A DNA stretch of 28,624 bases from Purshia tridentata (GCA_003254885.1 QANT01002865.1:1-28624), one strand, 5' to 3'; shown: positions 1 to 11,900, counted from the first letter of the stretch. Numbers and translations: made by a program. Notes: generated by a model not told the origin, from the sequence alone.

Positions 1-600
1 TGTTTATTACTATTTTTATCGTTTATCATTTATCAGGATATTGCAGATATATTTATGGGGATGATCATTTAATTTTCATTACTGATTATGACATTACATG
101 TATAATCAAAAGTGCATGAGAAAAGTGTGGTTGTGAATAGTGTTAAGAAAACGATTAACTGAGACACCAAGGAGAAAGGGAGATGTACCCGGTGGTCTTG
201 TGATTTATTGGAGACACTTAGGAGAAAGGGAGATATACTTGGTGATCTCATGATTGTTGAAGGAAAAGTGGAAAGAGCAATATTTAAAATATTTGGGGTT
301 AAGGGACGGACGGGTGTTGGCTCATACATGGGACATTCGGGGCCATAGTGGTAAGATGCACAGTATGGGACGTGTATCCATGTTTGTCTCTTGTGTGTCA
401 ACTGGAATAGATAAGGAGTAAATGCATGCATTATTTATCTTTGCACGCATGATTGACAGTGATTATGTACTATTTTATTAAATAGTGATCAAGTATAATA
501 GCTGTTCATGAGGAACTAAAAGCCTCTACTGAGCTTCAAAAGCTCACGCTATCAACAGACTTGTGCAGGTACTAATTTCAAGAAGGAATATCAAGTGGTG
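1..600. repeat. Possible LTR-retrotransposon remnant
   Basis: No gene is visible. The stretch near 531-580 (ACTGAGCTTCAAAAGCTCACG, then ACTTGTGCAGGTAC) looks like the 3' part of plant Gypsy (chromovirus) LTRs, which often carry a short GAGC/GCTC hairpin followed by a CAGGTAC-like end. This is a resemblance from memory; no partner LTR or retroviral ORF is present in the window. Confidence 0.3.
161..258. repeat. Tandem duplication, 50-bp period, two units
   Basis: GAGACACCAAGGAGAAAGGG at 161 recurs as GAGACACTTAGGAGAAAGGG at 211, followed by similar AGATGTACCCGGTGGTCT and AGATATACTTGGTGATCT. The spacing is 50 bp and divergence is modest. It lies within the possible LTR remnant. Confidence 0.85.
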
Positions 601-1054
601 CCTAGGAAATCGCTGTGCTTATTATTCTGTTATTAGTAGCAAATAAATGTACTCCAAAAATCAATTACCCTGTAATTTGGAACCTACCTACTCTAATGTA
701 AAGTAATATTTTACATTGATTTATTTAAGATTTCGTTTTAATTTCTAAGCCAAATTAATTTAATCTACGCTAGTATATATATCACATTTTGGCTGGAGTT
801 CATTAATTTATTTCGATCAGGATGTGATCCACACCTAAATATGAGATATAGGTATATTTTATATTTAAAGCGTGACAATAATATATTAAATAAATAGTAT
901 CTAATTTAAAATCTCTTAACTACTTAAAAACTTTTCTTAAGCCCTCCCCACCCACAAAATCCCCTAAAGTTATACATATTTTACCTTTTTGACACACTCT
1001 GACGCGCGTTAGCCCACTTTAAGGTGAATTGACTGTAAATCTTAGGAAAACAGT

Positions 1055-1205
1055 TACACTGAAACTGAATTTCAGATACACAATTACACTAAAAAAATAA
1101 CTACAAATAATTACACTATTATTTTTTAATAAGAAAAAAAACTTACAGACCCAATAAAAAAATAGTTACATCTTGACTAAAAAAATAGTTACACGTTCAC
1201 ACAGC
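1055..1205. repeat. AT-rich low-complexity block with repeated GTTACAC/ATTACAC motifs
   Basis: Motifs of the form A(n)TAGTTACAC or AATTACACTA recur about six times at irregular spacing, for example AAAAAATAGTTACATC and AAAAAATAGTTACACG near 1160-1195. No ORF or known element is recognised. Confidence 0.5.
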
Positions 1206-1299
1206 AAATTTTGAAAGTATCTCTTTAGTTGCTTTATCCCAACTCCTAAAATTTGCTTTTCCCCACTCCTATTCTCAAAATAAGTAGATTTTACTTTAT

Positions 1300-1377
1300 T
1301 AACCAAACACCAAAAACTATTTTGTTGTAGAAATAAACAACTTATTTCGAAGGCACCTCAACCCAAACGGACCCTTA
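1300..1377. mobile_element. Possible MITE right terminus
   Basis: The sequence ends CCAAACGGACCC followed by TTA (1375-1377). Its reverse complement, GGGTCCGTTTGG after TAA, has the form of many plant Tourist/PIF or hAT MITE ends. A matching left end was not found, so this may be a truncated copy. Confidence 0.3.
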
Positions 1378-1418
1378 GTTTACCTACCAGTTGACTATTC
1401 AAAGAGTTAGGATATATA

Positions 1419-1650
1419 AATATACATGATTATTAACTTATTTACATATTTGCCAGCCCAAACAAAATTAAATATATAAACTCTAAATCTCACACCCAAA
1501 CTAGCTACTACAAACATTATATTATTTATATGGGAATATACATGATTATTAACTTATTTACATATTTGCCGGCCCAAACAAAATTAAACATATAAACTCT
1601 AAATCTCACACCCAAACTAGCTACTACAAACATTACATTATTTATATGGG
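1419..1650. repeat. Recent 116-bp tandem duplication
   Basis: Units 1419-1534 and 1535-1650 are almost identical. I see only a few substitutions, for example TTGCCAGCCC versus TTGCCGGCCC, TTAAATAT versus TTAAACAT and CATTATATT versus CATTACATT. The unit contains AACTCTAAATCTCACACCC and AACTAGCTACTACAAACATT. No coding content is seen. Confidence 0.95.
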
Positions 1651-1659
1651 CATTTAGTT

Positions 1660-2230
1660 GTTGCCGGAGATTTTTTACATATTGCATAAAAATAGTACCT
1701 AATTTGAAACCCCCTACTATTAAAAATAGTACCATATTGCATTAGTTTAACAACTTTTATGTTAGGGTTTAATGCCTCTACTAAGATAATTCTATACCTT
1801 AGGAGAGTAAATGGAGCAAAACAAGGAAATACCCTTCAAATCCAAAAAATGAAGCATTAAAAACAAACATAAAAATAACTAAAAAAGTAAAATTGAGATT
1901 TAGAAAAAAAAAAAAGAAGCAAATAAAGCTCAAAACAAATGGGCTAAGGGCAAATTTATCAAACAAATAAAACCCAAAACAAATGAGCTATAGATTTGTG
2001 ATCTATTCTAAAAATCAAGTTTATTAAAAATGATATTGATTTTCTAAAAAAGTATTGAAACTAAGTATTTAATCTTAAATATTTTATTAAAATTTCACGC
2101 AAAATTTTATATTTTAATAGTAATTTTAGTTATTTAGGTCCAAATCAAAATTTTCTCGAAAGTTTGATCCAATACTTTCATTGGAGAGTCAAAATGTTTG
2201 ACCACCTGTATTATTTTTGAGCGCCCCTCC
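1660..2230. other. AT-rich intergenic DNA
   Basis: I see no gene, RNA or repeat of note here, only A-rich runs such as the one at 1903-1914. Confidence 0.6.
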
Positions 2231-2570
2231 TTGATCTTATAGGAGAAGGTTTCGTATTAGAAACCATAAATAATTTAGGATCTCGATACGCTACCCACAC
2301 AAGTACAACTGGTGTAGAGTTGAGATGGATAGCGCCGTAGCAAGGCGCGTGAACAGGTGACAGTAACTCTAGATCTTCTCTTCTTCATTGCCAGCGTGTT
2401 TCGTTCCTATTGGTCAAAATTCTTCTCTAAGACTGAACCTTGACTGTACACGACCGCACCCTTCACCTTCTCCCTACTTCAAGTTCAAGTAGGTGAAAAG
2501 CAAACAAACACACATACACACACACTCTCTCTCATTACTCATTAGTCATTGCCGCATTAGTACGAGAACC
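2230..2570 (+). promoter_or_regulatory. Probable proximal promoter of the RhoGAP gene
   Basis: This stretch lies just upstream of the leader and differs from the A/T-rich DNA before it: it has more G and C, including GGCGCG near 2344. A possible TATA-like ATAAATAA lies at about 2266-2273, an inverted CCAAT (ATTGG) at about 2408-2412, and a CA/CT-rich patch at 2510-2535 that resembles the pyrimidine patches of plant core promoters. The transcription start is not determined, so the border with the leader is approximate. Confidence 0.35.
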
Positions 2571-2948
2571 ACTGCTGCACTCTACCTAATCCAATTAAAA
2601 AATTCAATTCCAGCAAATTTAGAGCCAACTTTTTACTTGCCTCTTTCTCATTCTTTGTTTGATGAGTGAGAAAGTGAGAGAGAAAATCAGACACGGTAGT
2701 AATTCGGGTTGTTGCTTCGTTTAACTCCAACCATCTGTCCAATCTAAAACCCTAAAAGCTGCTTCTTAAGGGCCTCTCTGTGGAATCCCCTCCCTTACTC
2801 TACCTTTCAGATCGGGGCCATTGCTTAGCTTAGCTCGCTCGCCGATCTACTCGGTCTCGCCCGGGTTGATTCAATGGGCGGCTCGGCCGATTCGCCTTGT
2901 TGAAATGCTGCTTCTTGTTGAGCACGATTTCGATGTTAATCGGCGAAA
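2570..2948 (+). promoter_or_regulatory. 5' leader with three upstream ATGs
   Basis: The leader runs to ATG 2949. It holds uORF1 2874-2903 (MGGSADSPC, stop before the main ATG), uORF2 2905-2964 (19 codons plus stop) and uORF3 2933-2974 (13 codons plus stop). The last two start upstream of the main ATG, end downstream of it, and are in other frames. The main ATG has A at -3 and G at +4; none of the three upstream ATGs matches both. The 5' border is a guess because no cap site can be seen, and a leader intron cannot be excluded. Confidence 0.6.
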
Positions 2949-5900
2949 ATGGCGGCTTCTTTAGCAGCTTTTGAGCGTCCGCGACCCGGGGGTTCTAATA
3001 CGGTATCGTTTTCTTCTTCGCTTTTCTTGTTTGCTTGGTTACTGGGAAAAATAAGTAGAATTGGATACAGTGCCGTGGGAGGATCTCATTATTATTATTA
3101 TTATTGTTTTTATTTTAAAACTTTGTGTTTGCTGGCTTTTTTGGGAATGCACCAAAACTAAAGCGAATGTATTTCCTTTTTAAATACAATTTGGTTACTT
3201 TATTTGTGTTGCATTTGATTAAATTGTTTCCCTTTTTCTCATCTGATTGCTGAGGAAAATGTAAAAACGAAAATAATAGGTACAAGAAATGCAGTGTATG
3301 GTTAAATTTTACTTATTGGTAGCAATGTACTTGTTGAAATGATTGAAGTTGCGTTAGGCCGAGTTCAATTTACTATTTTCAACTAGTGTAGATACTGATT
3401 TGGAATAGTAACTGCAATGCTGTTTCCTTTATTCGAACAAAACCCAAACTTTCCTAAGTTTGGAGGGAATTGACTAGCCTTCGATGCTTGAAGAGAAATC
3501 AATGTATTTATCCATTTTTTATTATTTTAGTGTGTTCTTAATTGTCAGCGCTGAGAATCTTAATTGGAAGTTTGTCATAATCACAGTTTGTTAATTATCA
3601 ATGTAACCCGATCATGTTTTGGGTGTTCCTTTCCATTCCATTGGTGCTTAATTTTCAAATTAATTTCACATAGTGCTTGGTGGGTGGTTATTATTCCTGC
3701 TGTTAACACATGAGATGATCTAGCAGGTATTCAAGAGTGGCCCACTTTTCATTTCATCGAAAGGTTAGTAAACATTTTTCCTTCTCCTGTTCCTTTATAT
3801 TTTTTTATTTTTTATTTTTAAGAGTTTTGTTTGGGTTGCCCAACTTGTTTATTTATTTAGATACATATATTTTTTAGTTACAATCACTTGCCTTTAATGT
3901 GATTACGCTAATTTTAGAAGAACAATTTAGTCAATCTGGAATGGAAAATTTGCTTTCAGAATGTTATCTTTACCATCTATAAGTATGTTAATTTGTTAAA
4001 TCCATTAGTTGCTTAGATCCTTGCACAATTTTTTCTTTATTAGATCTATAAGTATATTAATTGATTGAATCCATTAGTTGCTGTGTGTTACTTTATTTAT
4101 ATATAATGTTAGTATGAATTTCACATGGCAAATGTGATTTAATATTCATACTCTTTTCTGAAATTGATGATGCTGTACGAAGGCAATTGTAGGAACTATA
4201 AGTCCTCTTGAAAGTTTCATAAGATTGAGTTATTCTATATTTTTTTGTTTAATTAATTGAATTATTCTATATTTTTTTGGGTCAATTAATTGAATTATTC
4301 TATATTTAGGACTTTAATAAGATTGATGAGAAAGATAATACAACAGAAAGGACTGGAGAGAAACAGTGCTAAATCTAATAGTATTTAACACATCTTTTGA
4401 AGAGTAATAGTACTCAACAAATCACACTCCTAAAAGAAACACTCAAGGGTATATAACTATGAAACAAAGCATTTTATTTCCACAAATATTGATATTCATT
4501 TCTTTATCTGATTACTAGTTTCATAAGTTTCTGCAACCTTATTCTCCACACGTCCAACGTTCTACGGATATTCACTGAGTGAGAAATAAGGGTCTGCGTA
4601 ATACATATAAACCACATGATAGCTGTTAGAATATTTTCTCGAAACTGTTTGTTTGTGGACTTTAACTGTCTTAAGAGAAATGAACTGTTTTTCCTCTTTT
4701 CTTATTTAATTATTAAATACTAATAATAAATTATAAATGATAGACGTATAGGAGAGGACAAGGAGTTATGTCAAGGTAAAAAACAAAGAAGAAAGAGAAA
4801 TACAAACTCGACTGATACAATCCAATGAATTGTTTGCTTGTTTCATTCATCATACTTCATTTCCTCCTTTGGCCTACTATGCAATGATACTATCTCAAAT
4901 TACTATCCTTTCCTTTGGCCTTGCAACCCTTGCATTTGTTTCCAAAATTTTTTACTCTCAAGACTAGTTCCTTAAATCTCTGTCTTAGTCTTGGTCTTTC
5001 AATTAATGCATCATCTTATCTCCCTTCCTCTTCGACTTATCCAATTCCATTATTCGTGCCTTTGTCTCCATCTTTTTTTATGATTTCCTTCAAAACCTCC
5101 TGATTCCCAACCTTTAGTTTACCCTTTACAATACCAGCTTCTTCACAAATCTGTACTCTTTGTAACCCTATGATGTTCCAACTGTTGTGAATTAACACCC
5201 CCTAATCTTGTCTTAGATGTATCCTAGAGTTTATCACAATTAGCAACAATCACACCCACACAATAGTAGCAAGAAAGTAGAAAACAAAACACCAAGATTT
5301 GTTCTCGAGGTTCGGCGAACTTTGCCTACGTCCTTGTGTGATCTATAGATAATCACAGCTTCACTATGTAGAGAAAAGATTACAAGAACTTGTTGAAACC
5401 CTAACCCTAATTGCCAAGTGTAGCCGCACTCTCCTCTCTCTAGGCTCACACTTTGATCTAGGTATTAAACTTATTCATGAAGCTGTAGTAGCATATTTAT
5501 TACAATAGGATTTCTAGTCCTAATAGAATTAGTTAAGACCAATAGCTAATTCTATCCTTGTACACTAATAAAGGCTTTAGAACTCCTTCCAGACTTAGGA
5601 AGGCCATGTGCATAGTCCAAGCTTTCTAAACTTCGTACCCTACTAGGAAAAGCCAAAATTGCCCCAGAAAACATACTGATGCTCACTGGTCATGGGCGAC
5701 TGGTCGGTCATAGCCCATGACTGGTCGGCCAACCCACGGAACAAAGACGTGAGCTCTTTGCCTATTGCTGACCGGTTGGCCAAAGCCAGTGACCCGTCGG
5801 ACACACCTCTGAATCAAAAAACCTTTTCTTCTAGTCAGTCCAACGAGCCAAATACAACACCAACCACATATTTTCAAATTGAAATGGCACCGCAACCCAT

Positions 5901-8900
5901 TTCAAATGGTTGTGGTCCAATGCAATGGGACAGTGGTCCAATACCAATGCCTCTTGTCTAATTGAGGGAAAACCTACTCCCAGTTGGTTGAAATTAAAAT
6001 CTATCCAATCTGCAACACACCACATTAGATCTTAACTCATGATAACAATATTAGGCATCATCAGAAAACAAGTGAACTGCTTCTTTGATCATTAACTTGC
6101 TCCATCTCTATTTGTTTCTTGACCTTTAAGTTATTTGCATTCGTGCACCATAGCCTCTAAAACGCATTGCATTCTGATTGCATACAAAAGAATGGGATTT
6201 CTCATAAAAAAAAATCATAAACTTGGAGAGCAGGGCATTACTTTCAGTCTGTTATACGGTTACTTAGGGCATTTTTGAAATTTTCAATCTATCATATGTA
6301 ATTAGATGAATTAAGATCAGAGGATCGTGGGAGCACAATAGGCTTTCTTTGCTTTTATGATCTCTTTCCTTTCTCATCTTTGTTTAATTTTTTCTATTGC
6401 AAATCTTCCTACCAAGCTGATATTGCAGCCTATGTCTCATAGGTCATGGGGACAGCTGACTATGTTGCGTCTGTCCTCAAAACTGATATGTTAAAGAGTA
6501 TCCAGTTTCAGTGTTTACTTTTATTAACTAGATTTTGATTTTGATTTTTTTTGAAATTTTCATATCGTGAATTTCATAGTTTTATTATAATCACCTTTTC
6601 TCCATTCATTAGTTATATCTTCAGTTCCTGTTTTTTTTTTCTGAATTTTTGATGAGAAACAATCTTTTATTAGTAAAATAGAAAGGTACAACACAGAGGA
6701 CAAGATGTCCACTGATCTAATAAACAAATTTGACTAATAACTTCTGTTCTTATCTATTGACTTTGCAGGAATAGGCTGGAAGTCTTGGAAGAAGCGGTGG
6801 TTTATCCTCACACGGACTTCTTTGGTTTTCTTTAAAAATGACCCTGTTAGTATCAATCAGTAATCTCTTCACTTTGTTTTTCACCATACTAATATGTTTC
6901 GGTTTTCTTTTGATTTTCATTTCATTTCTATAATTAGCGGCATTGTTCTGCATGATTTCATGTATTTGTTGTACAATATTGGTTGTTCACTGAATTGATG
7001 TGTGAGTTAGTTGCATTGGCCTTAAAAATTGTGGATTTGAGACATACAATTTTGTGTTAGGGTCTTGGGCAAAGGTTTTAGATATGTGTTTTTATTGACT
7101 CTCTGCTTTCTAAGCATTCGTACTTACACAAATATATAATTAATTTATTATCCTTTGGAATGATTTAATAGTAAATTATATGTGGCTTTTGAAGTTGTTT
7201 TTCGGTAGAAAAGAAATAACTGTTATTTTTTTATTTAAATGTCTTATCTTTATTGTTGGGGTGCATACAATGTATGCAGATGTAATTGCAGTGACAATCA
7301 ACTTAGTTAGAATACCTTTTACATTAGTGGTTGGTGCTTCCAAGAATCAATTAGGTTGGCTAAGTTTTAGAAAAGTCTTGACATTTAGATTTTTGAGCTT
7401 TATGCTTGTTGCTGTTGGAATTTTCTGGGCTTCCTAGAGCTTAATTTTTAAAGGTTGATATTGCTGAAACCAGGTTTGATGATGGCCTTGTGGATATAAA
7501 AGGCAGAAATTTAGAAGAACAAGAAGAATAAGAAGAAAATAAATACCTTAGAACTTTGCTAGAGCCTTCTACGATTCTCACCTAGAAGAATATTAGTGGA
7601 GTATTACCATTAAAATGAAAGCTTGCCGACAAATTTCCTTAATCAAAATTGTGATTTTTATATACTACTGGATTTTTTGGAACTGAAATAGTAATGTTAT
7701 AAATAAAAATAATAGATCCCTATTTGGGAAAGAAATATTTATTTTTAGTGACTAAAGAAAGCTTGAGAAAAAACCTGAAGAATAATATAATAAACTAACC
7801 ATGCAAAACCCAGCTAACAAAAAATTACCAAGAAAATTATCCTACTAGGAATTAATGTTGTTTTTGTAGCCATGCCTGTGAAAAGTATTTTGTTGTTATC
7901 TATCTATATATATAAAGCCAGAAGGCCTTATGGTTAGATTTTCAGAAAACCCGAATGTTCCATTGGATAGTTAAAATTCATAACAATTACAATTTAATTA
8001 AATAAGGCAAAATAAGAAAAACATAATATGTTAAAAGAAAAAAAATTGAAAATGAAATATATAAACAACGAACCCCACCTATTAAGTAGTTAGTGGGAGA
8101 GAGGGGAAATCAGTTTCTCCCCAGTTTCATTTTCCTTTTTATATTTTGTTTCTCTTACTCTGCTATATTTTTTAATTGATTTTTTTGTTTTAATAAATTA
8201 ATATATGTAAAAAGAAAGCCAATTGGCACACGCATGATCGTGTGCCAAGTGGCTAGTGTAAATCCATGGAAGAAAACATTGGTTAAGGAACACTGAATTT
8301 GCAAACCTGTAGGAATGCCTTCTTCTGCATCACCTGTTAAAGGTCAATCTATGAGGCATACAAAGCTTTTAGAGGTATCTCTAGACACCTAGCTAGACCT
8401 CTTAGAAGCATTCCCTGTCTGCAGGGAAAAATATGTGAAATATTTGAGTGATAAAATCTAGATGTGGTAGGTCAACAAATTTTGTTCAGTCCATTCATTT
8501 TTTTTGTAAAGATAATAACCAAACTAATTACACTCATTGTGGACAAGCAGTCCGCCACAACAATTCAATAGTAACTGATCTACTACATCAACTACATGAA
8601 AACAGAATTGTTTCTAATGATAATTGAAAACTAACACAACAATGAATTTTTAGAAAACCGCTTCAATATGCCAAGCAAGAAGAAAATGTTCTCTTTTATC
8701 TCTGAAGATACAGCTGATGTTAGCAATTCATCAGTCTGCAGCCGTCCACTGCAAATATCTGGATACAGTCTCATCTGCATAACAAACTTTGTGAGAAGAT
8801 ACGTATTGTTATCATTGATACCTTGACAACTGCCATGTTGATTAAGTACCTCATTGGATGAATTCCAGAAAATGAATACTTCCTTGACATTTTTACTGTC

Positions 8901-11900
8901 CTGTGGCTATTCCTTCTTCCCCCACATTTTTGCTGCCAATTACAGTTTTTTGATTTATTTCTTGGGAAAAAAGGTTCACACCTAAGGTTCCGTGGATCAT
9001 TCTGAAGAACAATCGGTATCCAACTATTTTAAGAGATAATGGAACTCCTTCTTTTGCCTCATGAAATGGGATGTATCCCTCTTAAGACTTTATATCACGA
9101 CCTTTATAATCTGCCAAAAATATTGTAGTTGAGTTGCATATGTTATGGTTATTAAGGTTAAACTCTAATAAAATGAATGGCATCCCATCATTCCTTGATA
9201 GGCATGTCACATTGGAAACATTAATTTTCATTTAAAGGATCTATACTTCACGAGTGTTACTGGATTGTTGTGTGTTGGAGTTTAGGACAATCTGCAAGCT
9301 GTTAGTTGATTTTCGCACAGAGCAGTGCTTTATTGGTTTTTTCGTGAGTTGACATATTTGTGTGGATAGCTGAGTTCTTTTCTAGAAGGATGATAGATAG
9401 ATTCAACTGTTCTGCATCTCTTCACATTATTATTATTACTGTTATTGTTACTGTAATTATTATTATTATTATTATTATTTTATTTTTCACTGTTTGATAA
9501 GTCTTTTCACATCATTAAAGTTGCGGGAAAGAAAATGAACAGTTTTGGGATCTCTCTTTTAATCAGGAAAAGTCTTTGCGTGTGTGTGTGTCTCTCTGTC
9601 TCTCTCATTCTCTCTCTCACACACACTGACTCAGATATATGTATGTATGTAATATTATATTGAATAACAGTCGAAGAACTCTGAAACTCAGTGCTCATAT
9701 GATTGCATACTTCTTAATTATTTTATCTTTGCTAGTCTGTATGCCGTCTGGCTCCATTATTCACCTGTATTTGTTCACATAAAAAATGACTGCAAACTAT
9801 ATCAAGATATCTTTCGTAGGAATTAGTGACCATAATAGCTGTTGAAGTAGTTGTCTTTTTATTGGCTATATGGTTGTGTTAAGTGGTTTCCTATTTCTGA
9901 GTCACATATTAGTCAAGTATTTTGATGCCTTGCAATCTATACTTAACTGATTAATATTATATTAAACCATACACCAAATTTTGTTGATAAATGAATTATT
10001 AATAGAAATTAATATTTATTGGTCTAATTTTTGTGCAGAGTGCACTGCCACAAAGAGGTGGTGAAGTAAATTTGACTTTGGGGGGTATTGACTTGAACAA
10101 TTCTGGGAGGTATGCTTGGCCATTATAACTGTTTGTTGTATAATTTTATGCAGTCTGCCTAATAAGTGCAACTGGTTTCTTGTAGTGTTGTTGTTAGAGA
10201 AGATAAAAAACTGCTGACTGTTTTGTTTCCTGATGGACGTGATGGGCGGGCCTTCACTCTTAAGGTGACTGTTTTATATTATCTTGTTTTTTCAAGTATT
10301 ATTTGAATATAAAGTACAATTGCATAATTTCTGCTACTATTTGTGCAAAAAACATTCTCTGTGTTTCTCCAAATTACAGGCTGAGACGTCAGAAGACTTG
10401 TATGAGTGGAAGACAGCCCTTGAACATGCCCTTGCACAAGCTCCAAGTGCTGCCCTTGTCATGGGACACAATGGGATTTTTCGGAATGACACAAATGAAA
10501 CAATTGAAGGGTCTTTCAATCAATGTTTGTACTTTCCAACATTTCACATTCAATGCTTCATGATTTTATCTTTGTTGAGTGGGTTTATTTATGCATAGTT
10601 TTGGGCTTTCAGGGAGGGATAAGCGTCCTGTTAAGTCTTTGGTTGTTGGAAGACCAATTCTGCTTGCACTAGAAGATATTGATGGAGGTCCGTCCTTCCT
10701 TGAGAAAGCTCTTCGGTTCCTTGAAAAGTCTGGTACGTTGTGATCCCATTGATACTAACAAAGTTTCAATTTGAAGGAAAAGTTGTAAGGATGTGACCAA
10801 ATAAAAATCTGTAAGGATGATCCTCGATTGGGAACTTATAAAATTGGATGATTCTGATCATTGGACAGCATTGTGGGTGGGCCCCACAATGTTATCCCCT
10901 CACATTCCCTATTTAAGGGATCCCCCTTATGAAGTTATCCTTGTATCATAATACAAGAACTCCAGAAATTTTTAAAATGCCCCCCAGACCCCTCTGTTTT
11001 GGAAACAAACTTACAAAATAACTCCTCCTGCATGCATCTTGTATCCCCCTTATGAAGTTATCCTTGTATTATAATACATAACTCCAAAAATTTTGAAAAT
11101 GGGCCTCAGACCCCTGTTTTTTCCAAACAAACTTACAAAATAACTCCTCAATGCATCTTGTATCTCTTGCTTATCTATCATGTTTCTCTTGTGCATCCAA
11201 AAGTTAAACTTGCCAAAGAGTTAACTGGATACTAATTGAAGTATCTGATATTTGTAATGCGTTTTTTTTTCTTTGTTTCTCTCTCGTAAGAAGCAAGATT
11301 TATGAAAACTCAAAAAAGAAGATTATAGAATACAATCCACCTTCAACCTGTAACATCTAACACTAAAACACTATCATCCACAAAACAAACAGACTACAAA
11401 TTTGTTAATTTCAGTGAATACAAAAGCTTCCAACCCTTTCTAACCGACATCAACTCTCCAATCTAACAGAATAACCGAGAAAGACAGATCTCTAAAAGCT
11501 GGAGACACCGAAGCCCACAATGATGCCCATAACCTGACAATATTCCAAGAGGCGTTCACCCCATCCACACTATAGTCCTTGAAAATCCTCCTCTTTTTCT
11601 CCATCCAAATCACCCAAAATACAGCTGGCACCCCACATTTCATAAAATCCTTGCCTTGCTCCCTCTACCAAAAGACATGTCTTTCACAATAGATCTCTTC
11701 ATTGTGGAACGATCCAGTTAACATTGTGTTGAGGTGTTTTGGGGGTGCATCGGTATTGGACACTCTATACGTGATATTTTTGATGTATCTGTGCTTTGTA
11801 GATGCTCATGTATATATAGATGTTGGTAATAAAAAGGTGTACATATATGTTGGTGTTCTGGAGTTTTGGGAATTGATGTGTTGGACACCTTGTGTCTGTG

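Larger units (their letters stand above)
3764..6768 (+). other. Intron 2 (3005 bp)
   Basis: The donor is AAAG|GTTAGT and the acceptor CTTTGCAG|GAATAGG. It contains two short tandem repeats (near 4.0 and 4.25 kb), a dispersed repeat at 5.2-6.0 kb with a GC-rich core, and a short antisense LINE 3' end near 6.65 kb. The rest is unremarkable AT-rich DNA. Confidence 0.9.
6846..10038 (+). other. Intron 3 (3193 bp)
   Basis: The donor is CCT|GTTAGT and the acceptor TTTTGTGCAG|AGTGCA. It contains the Helitron at 7903-8256, an inverted-repeat stretch at about 8310-8425, a LINE-like 3' end near 8500 and microsatellites at 9427-9640. The region 7440-7900 is purine-rich but holds no recognisable element. 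Confidence 0.9.
3727..10524 (+). other. PH domain block (exons 2-6, residues about 19-154)
   Basis: Exons 2 to 6 encode a pleckstrin-homology domain. It opens with VFKSGPLFISSKG (first strand), continues with GWKSWKKRWFILTRTSLVFF (the KxWKKRWF core typical of PH domains) and ends with the helix EDLYEWKTALEHAL, whose Trp116 is the near-invariant PH tryptophan. In this family the domain is thought to target the protein to membrane phosphoinositides; that role is family knowledge. After the domain comes a short stretch ending IEGSFNQ, with W155 split across the intron 6 junction. Introns 2 and 3, both about 3 kb, interrupt the first half of the domain; introns 4, 5 and 6 are only 76, 115 and 88 bp. 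Confidence 0.93.

Noticed and set aside
69..431. 120-residue minus-strand ORF
   Set aside because: Low-complexity composition with no recognised family, overlapping a tandem repeat and LTR-like DNA.
2949..3161. A 70-residue ORF starting at the true ATG
   Set aside because: Only its first 18 codons are coding; the rest is translation of intron 1.
5692..5961. 89-residue ORF in the GC-rich patch of intron 2, with antisense ORFs over it
   Set aside because: Open frames are expected where AT stops are rare. No family resemblance, and it lies inside a dispersed repeat in an intron.
8305..8430. microRNA precursor from the inverted repeat
   Set aside because: The arms pair only in short blocks with large mismatched gaps, not the near-continuous 20-22 bp duplex a plant miRNA needs.
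9427..9640. CRISPR-like or regulatory array
   Set aside because: Simple sequence repeats of 2-3 bp in a plant intron; no spacers.
10508..10512. Exon 6 donor at GAAGG|GTCTTT
   Set aside because: Joined to the acceptor at 10613 it gives a stop (GAGGGATAA) within four codons. The T|GTTTGT donor keeps the frame and gives WRDKRP.
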